DNA of 64,000 nucleotides from Armatimonadota bacterium (GTDB lineage Bacteria; Armatimonadota; Fimbriimonadia; Fimbriimonadales; Fimbriimonadaceae): contig JAFDWR010000004.1 in NCBI GenBank assembly GCA_018268355.1, positions 62,404 through 126,403 of the forward strand, read 5' to 3'. Position 1 is the stretch's first letter. Each line of letters begins with the position of its first letter. Positions 23,863 to 31,286 of this stretch are shown here, one piece after another. Below the pieces are notes generated by a model. That model was given only the letters and a program-made list of their open reading frames with translations, did not search any database and was not told the DNA's origin. The position numbers and the translations under genes are program-made.

Positions 23863-25233
23863 TTATGCCATCGTCCGACGGCGCGCGGGATTGAAGCCGA
23901 TGAACAGCAGCAGGTAGAAACCGACGAGCCACCAGGGCGAAAACGGCGGGACTTCGACCGAGGCCATCGGCAGTCCACCGAGCCCATTCACGCCGACCTC
24001 GAAGACCCGAAGGGCGGGAGCAATCACCCATTGCATGATCCCTTCTGCGACGGTCGGAACGACCGCATTCAACCCCCACGCGACTAAGGCGAGGGCCAAG
24101 ATCGGCCCGATGATCCACGCGAGGAGGACATTCGCCACCACCGAAATGAGCGAGACGGTGCCAAAGGCATACGCGATGATCGGGGAGCTGCCCACCCACG
24201 CCCAAAACGACGAACGCGCCACCATCATGACCTTCTGTTGAAGCGTCTCCCCCTCGTCGATTCCGGCAAAGAGCTCAAGCGTGACGACCATCGCGACCAT
24301 GATCCAAATTCCGATTCCATAAACCCATCGCGGTTCGAGAATTAGGAGTCCGGAAATCGCCAATCCAAGGCCGTTCAGGACGTCAAAATGGCGTCGAAAA
24401 AGGTAGGCCGAACCCGCTAAAAGACTCGCAAAAAGAGCGCGTAAAATCGTCGGCGAAAGGCCACAAATTAAGCAATAAAAAGCGCCAACTATCGCCAAAG
24501 CCACAAGCACGATCGGCCTTGGAATCGCGAGTCGGCTCAGCAGAAACTGCAGAAAACCAAGAAGCAAAACGACGTGAAAGCCCGACGCGCTGATGAGGTG
24601 AACGAGTGACGTTCGGCGCAGGTTCTTCTGCAACTCGGGGTCGAGGTCGCCATAGCCATTGACCGCAAGGGCGGGCAACAATCCCGCCGAGGACTTGGGC
24701 AGCGTCTTCCGCGCGAAGGCGATGAAGCTCCGCTGGGTCCGCGTGGCGAGGGTGGCAAGCGCCGACCGCGATTGCAAGTCGCCGATCTCGCCCATGAAGC
24801 GACCCGAAAGCCCGATGTCGTCGGCACGTTCGAGCATGTTCGACGATAGTGGCAAGAGTTGGCCATCAATCCTATACACATCGCCCAGCGCGATCAAACG
24901 CTCAGGGGCGGCTTTGGCGAGCACGACGGTCTCCGATCCCTCAATCCGCAGGCGGAAGGTCTGCTCCCGATCGCGCAACTCCGGAACGTTCAGAACGGTG
25001 GCAAGGCCGGAATACTGCGCACGATACTCGACCACCGTCATGGGTGATGGCCGCAGGAAGGCCCCTAGAATGAGCCCTGCGCTCGCCCAAAGGAAGTTTC
25101 GCTCTCCGATCACACCGAGGGCAAATCCGATGCCCAGAAACGGCAAGGAAAGGATTGGGAAGTTAAAGGCGAGGCCGAAAGCCAGCCCGGCAGCGAAGAG
25201 CACAAACGGCCGGTGGGCAAATTTATTCCTCAC
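23863..25233 (-). CDS. comEC: ComEC/Rec2-type DNA-uptake channel, membrane part only
   Basis: The product is 456 aa, against about 750 aa for fused ComEC. It has N-terminal hydrophobic helices, a soluble OB-like segment (about 65-130) and a multi-helix Competence domain with the signature LISASGFHVVLLLGF and a conserved LSPTILRAL segment. It ends before the metallo-beta-lactamase domain, which is encoded by the next gene. ComEC forms the inner-membrane channel for single-stranded DNA during transformation. No other competence gene is visible in the window. It overlaps the dciA end by 11 nt. Confidence 0.88.
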   Translation of the reverse strand: MRNKFAHRPFVLFAAGLAFGLAFNFPILSLPFLGIGFALGVIGERNFLWASAGLILGAFLRPSPMTVVEYRAQYSGLATVLNVPELRDREQTFRLRIEGSETVVLAKAAPERLIALGDVYRIDGQLLPLSSNMLERADDIGLSGRFMGEIGDLQSRSALATLATRTQRSFIAFARKTLPKSSAGLLPALAVNGYGDLDPELQKNLRRTSLVHLISASGFHVVLLLGFLQFLLSRLAIPRPIVLVALAIVGAFYCLICGLSPTILRALFASLLAGSAYLFRRHFDVLNGLGLAISGLLILEPRWVYGIGIWIMVAMVVTLELFAGIDEGETLQQKVMMVARSSFWAWVGSSPIIAYAFGTVSLISVVANVLLAWIIGPILALALVAWGLNAVVPTVAEGIMQWVIAPALRVFEVGVNGLGGLPMASVEVPPFSPWWLVGFYLLLFIGFNPARRRTMA

Positions 25234-25672
25234 CGTTCCACTCGCGCAACCGGCGCTCGGCGATCTCCCGAATGCTCAGCCCGTCATTTGATTCGGTCTC
25301 GATTTCTTTGAACTCCGGTTCGGGCTCAACAGGAGGGCGTTCGGGCAGTGGCCGCACCCCAAAGCGAAGGTTGGTCACCCAGCGTGGGTCCTCCAACCGC
25401 TCCTGGATTCGGCAGAGCAGCAGATCCTTGCGCATCCGCAGCTCCTGGGCCCATGCCGAGTCCTCGACCGCCACCCAGATCGCCCCGCCCTCATAGCGGT
25501 CGGGCCAGGACCGCGAGGCGAGCAGCGGGCCGACAATCGACTCCCAGTCACGAACCGCGCGCAGCACCAGCCCGGCACGAACCACCTCGTCGCGCTGGAC
25601 GGCGGCAAAGAGCATGTCTTTGACCTTACGCAAGGCTGACGCTGCCTCCTTCGACCGTCCAGACGGTGGCAA
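25223..25672 (-). CDS. dciA: DciA-like replicative-helicase loader (DUF721)
   Basis: The product is 149 aa. The core VLRAVRDWESIVGPLLASRSWPD followed by GGAIWVAVEDSAWAQELRM is the DUF721/DciA pattern (W-x-x-IVG, V-x-V-x-x-SAWAQEL). DciA loads the DnaB helicase in bacteria lacking DnaC/DnaI. The C-terminus is acidic and probably disordered. Adjacent recF and the oriC candidate support a replication role. The start overlaps recF by 47 nt; ATG 25618, 7 nt after the recF stop, is an alternative that would trim 18 residues. Confidence 0.82.
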   Translation of the reverse strand: MPPSGRSKEAASALRKVKDMLFAAVQRDEVVRAGLVLRAVRDWESIVGPLLASRSWPDRYEGGAIWVAVEDSAWAQELRMRKDLLLCRIQERLEDPRWVTNLRFGVRPLPERPPVEPEPEFKEIETESNDGLSIREIAERRLREWNGEE

Positions 25673-26765
25673 GACTGAGGATCCGCTCGCCGGCCGCGCT
25701 CGCCTCCGTGCAGGTGAGGATGGCCTGGTCCGCGTGGCGGTGAACCAGCTCGATCAGGAGGGCACGGCGGCGCTCGTCGAGGTCAGACAGGATGTCGTCG
25801 AGGAGCAGCACGGGAACGCGTCCGAAGTGCTCGGCCGAGCGGTTTAAGGTCGCCATCTTCACCGAGATCACCGCGGTGCGCTGCTGGCCCTGCGACCCAA
25901 AGTGGCGGACCTCGTCCCCGTTGATCGCGATGAGAAGGTCGTCGCGATGGGGCCCGACCGACGTTCCTCCGCGGCCGATGTCGGCGTTGCGGCTGATCTC
26001 AAGGCCTTCCAGCATCTCCGCCGAGGTCATGAGGTCGTCGCTGGGCAGGATCTCGAGGGTGAGTTGTTCGCCTTGGCCCAGGGTCTCGTGAACCTGCATC
26101 GCGTGGGGCGAAAGCTCCCGTACGAAGTCGAGCCTCGCCTCGCGAAGGTGTGCGCCGTGCTCCGCGATCTGAATCTCCCAGACCTCAAATGACTCGGGTG
26201 GCACGTAGCCCTCCTTCGCCATTCGCAAAAGCGCATTGCGTTGCTCCACCGCCCGCTTGTAGGTCGCCAATGATTGCAAGTATCGAGGCGAAAAAGTGGA
26301 GATTTCGAGGTCAAGGAACAAGCGGCGGTCCGCTCGCTCACCCCTGACCAGGCTCAAATCCTCAACGCTGATACAGACGACCGGCAACCGTCCGATGAGG
26401 TCGCTCGCCCTCGGCAGTCCAAGGCCGTTGATTGCCGCGCGTCGCCTCGTTCCTGAATAGAACTCGACCTTGAGCTCGGTGCGGCCTCCTTTGATGCCAG
26501 CCTCGATGGTGGCCTCGTTGGCCCCATGGCGAATCGGGAGGCTCCCTTTCGAATCGCGCAGCAGCCTCGTCGTGCCGAGGGTGAAGACGGATTCAAGCAG
26601 GTTCGTCTTGCCTTGCGCGTTCCGTCCGTGGATGACGTTGAACTTTGGATCCAACTCAAGGTCGAGACTCGCGATATTCCGGAAGTCTCGAATCCTCAGC
26701 GTTCGAACGCCGAGTCCGGCGTTTTCCCCGCTTGTCTCTAAGAGAGAGTTAGATTTAGAATTCAT
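25626..26765 (-). CDS. recF: DNA repair and replication protein RecF
   Basis: The product is 379 aa. It is an SMC-like ATPase: LRIRDFRNIASLDLEL, Walker A GRNAQGKT (47-54), LVRGERADRRLFLD, a signature HFGSQGQQRTAVIS and Walker B VLLLDDILSDLDERRR. RecF helps load RecA at gaps with RecO/RecR. It is the first gene of the leftward replication run and starts at the edge of the oriC candidate. dnaA and dnaN, often upstream of recF, are not in the window. About 20 N-terminal residues before LRIRDFRN are extra, so a later start is possible. Confidence 0.95.
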   Translation of the reverse strand: MNSKSNSLLETSGENAGLGVRTLRIRDFRNIASLDLELDPKFNVIHGRNAQGKTNLLESVFTLGTTRLLRDSKGSLPIRHGANEATIEAGIKGGRTELKVEFYSGTRRRAAINGLGLPRASDLIGRLPVVCISVEDLSLVRGERADRRLFLDLEISTFSPRYLQSLATYKRAVEQRNALLRMAKEGYVPPESFEVWEIQIAEHGAHLREARLDFVRELSPHAMQVHETLGQGEQLTLEILPSDDLMTSAEMLEGLEISRNADIGRGGTSVGPHRDDLLIAINGDEVRHFGSQGQQRTAVISVKMATLNRSAEHFGRVPVLLLDDILSDLDERRRALLIELVHRHADQAILTCTEASAAGERILSLATVWTVEGGSVSLA

Positions 26766-26973
26766 CTTCTTTTCTTAGATAGGACAACTTTTCCGGGGAT
26801 AAACATGCTCACGTCGGCCTGAGCAGATGCCATTTAGGTTCAAATGAACACAAATGCGATCATAAACTGATGTGGATAACTCTGTGAATAAGTGAACCCC
26901 CATGCCTTGGGAAAAGTGGCAGTTTTCCCCCGCGAACGGGGCCACAAAGTTATCCCCGACAGTTTCCACAGGG
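26766..26973. other. Candidate chromosomal replication origin (oriC)
   Basis: This 208-bp non-coding gap contains two perfect DnaA boxes as their complements: TGTGGATAA (26871-26879) and TGTGAATAA (26883-26891), 12 bp start to start. Near-matches are CGGGGATAA (26794-26802), TTATCCCCG (26950-26958) and GTTTCCACA (26962-26970). It also holds a 7-bp hairpin GGGAAAA/TTTTCCC (26909-26929), a CCCCG-CGAA-CGGGG hairpin (26928-26941) and the motif AGGTTCAAATGAAC (26836-26849). It is more AT-rich than its surroundings and next to recF-dciA. The recF promoter must also lie here. Confidence 0.75.
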
Positions 26974-27714
26974 TTACAACAAGCCATGCTCACGGCCGTA
27001 TTTCATGACGGTGGCCTCGGCCAGATAGAGAGGATGGATGTTGCTGACGATGGGGATGCGCCGTCGCTCGGCAATGGGTAGGAAGATATTGCGCAAGAGC
27101 TTTTCGCCGTGTTCGGGACCCAGCGCAGGATAGCGATCACAGAGTCGGCGAAGGGCCACGTACTCTTCCATCGTCATCCCATCGAGCGAGCCCACGAGCG
27201 CTTCCTGCGGGTGGATGCCCATGATGTGGGGCGAAACCGCCACTGAGCCCGGACGGACCGCTTCGGTGACCACGACCGTACGAGAAAGGAGGTCTCCGAC
27301 GCGCTGCGACCGCTCGCTCAGGAGCACCGAGGTGATGCCGACGAATCCAAATCCAGGGAAAAGGTCGGCGACCAGAAAGAGGTTTCGGCCGACCGCGGCG
27401 ATCGGCGTGATCGGCGAACCGTCTTCCATCCGCACGCGGATCTTGTTCGCCACTTTGCCCGGCGTCTGGCCTCCCATATAGGCCTCAAAGAGGATGAAAT
27501 AGACGTACGGCAGCGTGATGATCACGAAGATATAGAGCGCGCCGCCGGTGGCTTCTCGCAGGAAACTCATCGCCCCGATGACGGTAAAGCCAACGATGAT
27601 GGCGGTGATCAGGATGGTGTCGAGGAGGAATGCTGAGAGACGCGCTCCCAAACCTGCTAACCGGTAAGTTAGAATGGTCTTCTCGGGCGAAACAATGACA
27701 AGTTCGTTTTGCAT
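26974..27714 (-). CDS. RDD-family membrane protein
   Basis: The product is 246 aa. YRLAGLGARLSAFLLDTILI holds the Arg and Asp residues that name the family, followed by two hydrophobic helices. GGQTPGKVANKIRV with PITPIAAVGRNL, and QRVGDLLSRTVVV complete the RDD domain (about 15-155). A soluble C-terminal domain of about 90 aa follows. RDD proteins are of mostly unknown role; some act as Na+/H+ antiporters. The gene is divergent from the DUF58 gene, a pairing seen in other bacteria, and a TAGACT box lies 12 nt before its ATG. Confidence 0.85.
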   Translation of the reverse strand: MQNELVIVSPEKTILTYRLAGLGARLSAFLLDTILITAIIVGFTVIGAMSFLREATGGALYIFVIITLPYVYFILFEAYMGGQTPGKVANKIRVRMEDGSPITPIAAVGRNLFLVADLFPGFGFVGITSVLLSERSQRVGDLLSRTVVVTEAVRPGSVAVSPHIMGIHPQEALVGSLDGMTMEEYVALRRLCDRYPALGPEHGEKLLRNIFLPIAERRRIPIVSNIHPLYLAEATVMKYGREHGLL

Positions 27715-27738
27715 TCCGACCCTTGGAGTCTACAGCAG

Positions 27739-29046
27739 TTGATCCTCACGTGGCGGTTCTGGGTCCTCTTTTCAATCGGCATCCCTTTGGCCGGCCTCCT
27801 CGCGATGTCTGGTCGGGCCGAGCTGGTCATCCCCTACGATTTGGGCCTCCTGCTCCTCGCCTGGATCACCACCCTGATCGCTCCGAAGAAGTCGCAGCTG
27901 CGGCTCATTCGAAAGTTTGACCCCGTCCTTTCAGTCCGTACCGCGAACCGGATTGAGGTCAGCCTTACCAACTTGAGCCCGCGCCTAATCTCGGGCCAAA
28001 TCTTCGATCTGCCGCCGTCAACATTCGCGATGTCGCCGAACGTTGAATCGTTTCGGCTCGAGACGAGCGGACGGCTGACCTTTACCTACGAGCTCACCCC
28101 ACCCGAACGGGGAAGCGACTACTTCCGCGGCACCGACCTTCTTCTGGATTGCCCGCTGGGGCTCGCGAAGAAGAAGATGCGCCTCCCGACCGCCCAGCCG
28201 ATTCGGGTCTATCCCAACGTCCTTGCCCTGCGCGAATTCGACCTCCTGAACCAACAAGGGCGGCTCCGCGAGATCGGAATTCGGCGCACCCGGATGCGGG
28301 GCCAGGGCTCGGAGTTTGAGTCGCTTCGTGAGTATTCAATCGACGACGACTTTCGAAAGATCGACTGGAAGGCGACCGCTCGCCGCGGCAAACTCGTCGT
28401 CAAGCAGTTCGAAGTCGAGCGCAACCAGGCCGTCATCCTTGTCGTCGACACCTCGCGCGTGATGCTCTCCGAGGTTGAGGGTGTCCGCAAGCTCGACCAC
28501 GCACTGGATAGCAGCCTGATGCTCATCAACGCGGCGAACCGCGCGGGCGACCAGGTGGGCCTGCTCGTCTTCTCGGATGCGGTGAAGCAGTTTTTGCCCC
28601 CGCGCAAGGGTCGCAACCGGGTGGGAATGCTCATCGAGGCGATGCACGACCTGGTCGCCGAGCCGATCGAAGGCGACGTCGCCCGGGCGATCACCTATCT
28701 CGACCGCCGATGGAAGCGCCGCGCCCTCATCGTCGTCTTCACCGACATCGACGAAGAGGTCCGGGCCGAGGAGCTCGCCGCCGTGTTGGGGCCGTTTGCG
28801 CGCCGCCATCGCGTGCTTTTGGTGCGTGTGGCCGATCCCACGCTTCTTTCCGCCCTGGAGAACCGTTCGCCGGAAAGAACGGCGGTCGCGAGCCGCGCGG
28901 CGGCCGGACTTCTCAACGCCTCTCGCGAGGAAGTCGGACGCATTCTCTCACGGTCGCGAATCTGGCACCTTGAGGCCGAGCCACAGGATTTGGCCTCGAC
29001 CCTGGTCAACGCCTACTTTGAGGCACGCTCAAGCGGGCAGTTCTAA
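27739..29046 (+). CDS. DUF58 (VWA-like) protein with two N-terminal membrane helices
   Basis: With TTG 27739 the product is 435 aa; TTG 27709 is also open but would overlap the divergent RDD start codon. Two hydrophobic segments near the N-terminus are followed by a beta-rich region and the DUF58 core GSEFESLREYSIDDDFRKIDWKATARRGKLVVK. A VWA-like part comes next with VVDTSRVM, where the MIDAS serines are partly lost. DUF58 proteins usually accompany MoxR ATPases and VWA membrane proteins; no MoxR gene is in the window. Its role is probably chaperone or regulator, by family only. Confidence 0.85.
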   Translation: MILTWRFWVLFSIGIPLAGLLAMSGRAELVIPYDLGLLLLAWITTLIAPKKSQLRLIRKFDPVLSVRTANRIEVSLTNLSPRLISGQIFDLPPSTFAMSPNVESFRLETSGRLTFTYELTPPERGSDYFRGTDLLLDCPLGLAKKKMRLPTAQPIRVYPNVLALREFDLLNQQGRLREIGIRRTRMRGQGSEFESLREYSIDDDFRKIDWKATARRGKLVVKQFEVERNQAVILVVDTSRVMLSEVEGVRKLDHALDSSLMLINAANRAGDQVGLLVFSDAVKQFLPPRKGRNRVGMLIEAMHDLVAEPIEGDVARAITYLDRRWKRRALIVVFTDIDEEVRAEELAAVLGPFARRHRVLLVRVADPTLLSALENRSPERTAVASRAAAGLLNASREEVGRILSRSRIWHLEAEPQDLASTLVNAYFEARSSGQF

Positions 29047-29083
29047 GCCTCGCATCCTTACCAGCCAGTAAAAACACGTGAAT

Positions 29084-29101
29084 CCAGGTAAATTTACCTG
29101 G
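29084..29101. promoter_or_regulatory. Perfect 18-bp palindrome in the flagellin promoter region
   Basis: CCAGGTAAATTTACCTGG is a perfect inverted repeat 114 bp before the flagellin start. TAAA inside it, with GCAGAAAT 16 bp further on, resembles a weak sigma-28 (FliA) promoter, so the palindrome would cover the -35 element. Confidence 0.5.
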
Positions 29102-29214
29102 GTTTCTGGCAGAAATACGGGGAATGACCTTGGTGTTGTTCACTGAGGCGGTGACCAAGAGCGACCACGGATGGTCCGCTCCATCGCCCTCGAGAATCAC
29201 GGAGGAAAAGCACG

Positions 29215-30666
29215 ATGTCATTTCGAGTAAACACTAACGTCACGGCGATGAACGCCCTTCGCAACCTGGGCGGCACGAACACTGAATTTGGAAAGTCGAT
29301 CACTCGACTCAGCACCGGTATGCGGATCAATTCCGCGGCCGACGATCCCGCAGGTTTGATCATCTCGGAGAACTTCCGCGCTCAGATCAGCGGCCTTGAG
29401 CAGGCGACCAAGAACAACCAGGACGCCATCAACTACGCAAAGACCGCAGAAGGCGCTCTCGACGAAGTCGGTCGACTTCTCCGCGACGCTCGTTCGCTCG
29501 CCGTTGCCGCCGGTAACACCGGTGCGGCCAGCTCGTCGCAGATTCAAGCGAACCAGTCGCAGCTCACGTCGATCTCCGATTCGATCTCGCGAATCTCGAC
29601 CCAGACCCAGTTCGGCACCAAGCGCCTCCTCGACGGAAGCAGCGGTGTGAACGCCAGCATCACCGACGCGACCAAGATCAGCGCGATCTCGTTCAACGGT
29701 CTCATCGGCAACAACAGCCAGTCGATCACGCAGAACGGTGCGGTGACGATCACGGTGACCCAGGCTGCCACGCAGGCTGTCGTTGGAAGCCGCGACTTCG
29801 GTCTCGACGACAACGTTGCAGTGGGCGCCAATGCCGGCACGTTCTATCTGAACGGCGTGACCTTCAACGCAACCTCGACCGACACCGTCGCCACGCTCCG
29901 CGACAAGATCAACGCAGCTTCGGCTCAGACCGGCGTCGTCGCGATCACCAACAACACGGGTGTCCTTACGCTCCAGTCGATCGCTTACGGTTCGCAAGCT
30001 CGAGTCGACCTCACCGATAGCACCGGCGTCCTTCTCGCTGCTCCTGGATACCAGGGTGCGGTTGGACAAGAGTCCCGAGCCCAGGTCGGCCTGCCCGGCA
30101 TCACCGGCACGACGCTCTTCACCGGCAGCATCAACGGCTCGGACGGTCTGACGCTCCAGGATGCCCAGGGCAACCGAATCGTCCTGACCCAGGCTGGCAA
30201 CAGCACCTCGGTCACCAACGCCAGCATCGGACAGCTCGTCGTCGGCGCGGCCCAGTTCCAGATCGGCGCTAACGCTGGCCAAACGACCAGCCTTACCCTC
30301 GGCAACTTCGCTTCCAGCACGCTGGGCACCGGAGTCGTCGTCGGCAAGAACATGTCGAACCTCGACATCACCACCTCGCAGGGTGCTCAGGATGCCCTCC
30401 GAGTCATCGACGCCGCGATCGAAGAGGTCAGCAAGACCCGCGGTCGAATCGGTTCCTTCCAGCGAAACGTGCTCGAGTCGAACATCCGCTCGCTCGGCAT
30501 CGCCAAGGAAACCCTGTCGGCCACCGAATCGACGATCCGAGACACCGACGTCGCCGATGAGATGACCAACTACACGAAGCTCCAGATCCTCCAGCAGGCC
30601 GGTCTCTCCGTCTTGCAGCAGGCGAACAGCGCTCCGCAGAACGTTCTCAGCCTTCTGCGCGGCTAA
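29215..30666 (+). CDS. fliC: Flagellin
   Basis: The product is 483 aa. The N-terminal D0/D1 region (MSFRVNTNVTAMNALRNL, then LSTGMRINSAADDPAGLIISE) and the C-terminal D1/D0 region (RVIDAAIEEVSKTRGRIGSFQRN to LQQANSAPQNVLSLLRG) are strongly conserved; the centre (about 150-390) is Thr/Asn/Gly-rich and surface exposed. Flagellin polymerises into the filament after type III export. A GGAGG ribosome site lies upstream and a rho-independent terminator downstream, so the gene is a single transcription unit with a leader of over 100 nt, unlike the many short-leader genes here. Confidence 0.97.
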   Translation: MSFRVNTNVTAMNALRNLGGTNTEFGKSITRLSTGMRINSAADDPAGLIISENFRAQISGLEQATKNNQDAINYAKTAEGALDEVGRLLRDARSLAVAAGNTGAASSSQIQANQSQLTSISDSISRISTQTQFGTKRLLDGSSGVNASITDATKISAISFNGLIGNNSQSITQNGAVTITVTQAATQAVVGSRDFGLDDNVAVGANAGTFYLNGVTFNATSTDTVATLRDKINAASAQTGVVAITNNTGVLTLQSIAYGSQARVDLTDSTGVLLAAPGYQGAVGQESRAQVGLPGITGTTLFTGSINGSDGLTLQDAQGNRIVLTQAGNSTSVTNASIGQLVVGAAQFQIGANAGQTTSLTLGNFASSTLGTGVVVGKNMSNLDITTSQGAQDALRVIDAAIEEVSKTRGRIGSFQRNVLESNIRSLGIAKETLSATESTIRDTDVADEMTNYTKLQILQQAGLSVLQQANSAPQNVLSLLRG

Positions 30667-30700
30667 GTTCGAAACTAGTCGCTTCGTGCAACTCCAACCG

Positions 30701-30744
30701 CCGCTCCGTTCCCTGGATGGGACGGGGCGGCACTCCCTTTTTTA
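30701..30744 (+). terminator. Rho-independent terminator of flagellin
   Basis: A GC-rich stem (CCGCTCCGTTCCC / GGGACGGGGCGG, one bulge and one wobble) with a 5-nt loop is followed by CTCCCTTTTTT. It lies about 35 nt after the flagellin stop. Confidence 0.85.
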
Positions 30745-30771
30745 GGGGGTCGAGAATTAGATGCTGACGGT

Positions 30772-30804
30772 GGGCGGAGCCCCGGCCTGCCGGGGCGAGG
30801 GAGA
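30772..30804. repeat. Partial copy of the GCCCCGG-type repeat
   Basis: GGGCGGAGCCCCGGCCTGCC and the following CGGGGCGAGGGA match the inner part of the A-type repeats at 41205 and 44991, without the terminal CCCCTGTCTCTG arms. Confidence 0.6.
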
Positions 30805-30824
30805 GGCCTCAGGCGCCGTCAGCA

Positions 30825-31286
30825 TCAAAAAAGTGAGCGTTGTCGCGATTCAAGCTCCAGGAGCCCCTGCTTCATCGAGAGACCCCCCGCATAGCCTGTC
30901 AGCGACCCCGACGCCCCAATCACCCGGTGGCATGGAATCAGAATCCAGATCGGGTTCAGCGCGTTCGCTCTTCCCACCGCCCGAATCGCATCGGGCTTGC
31001 CCAACCCCTTGGCGATTTCGCCATAGGTCTTCGTCAGGCCAAACGGAATTTCCCGCAGCGCGGCCCAAACCTCTTGTTGAAACGGGGTGCCGCTCGGCGC
31101 GAGCTTCAGGTCGAACTCGGTCCTTTTCCCCGCGAAGTACTCGGCGAGCTGTTGGTAGACGGGGTGGTCGGGCGTGAGCTCGGGCGCGCCTTGGATGTCT
31201 CCCAGGGTGAGCTTGGTCACCGCTCCCGACTCATTCAGCACGACAATCGCTTGTCCGAAGGGGGTGGGAAGGCTGTGGACGCTCAT
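30825..31286 (-). CDS. ogt: Methylated-DNA-protein-cysteine methyltransferase
   Basis: The product is 153 aa. The alkyl-acceptor motif IPCHRVIG holds Cys119; the helix-turn-helix region TPFQQEVWAALREIPFG and the RAVGRANALNP segment are intact. The enzyme removes the alkyl group from O6-alkylguanine in DNA by suicide transfer. Its length suits Ogt rather than Ada. The start overlaps the rny stop (ATGA), making it the last gene of recA-recX-rny-ogt, a grouping dominated by DNA repair. Confidence 0.95.
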   Translation of the reverse strand: MSVHSLPTPFGQAIVVLNESGAVTKLTLGDIQGAPELTPDHPVYQQLAEYFAGKRTEFDLKLAPSGTPFQQEVWAALREIPFGLTKTYGEIAKGLGKPDAIRAVGRANALNPIWILIPCHRVIGASGSLTGYAGGLSMKQGLLELESRQRSLF

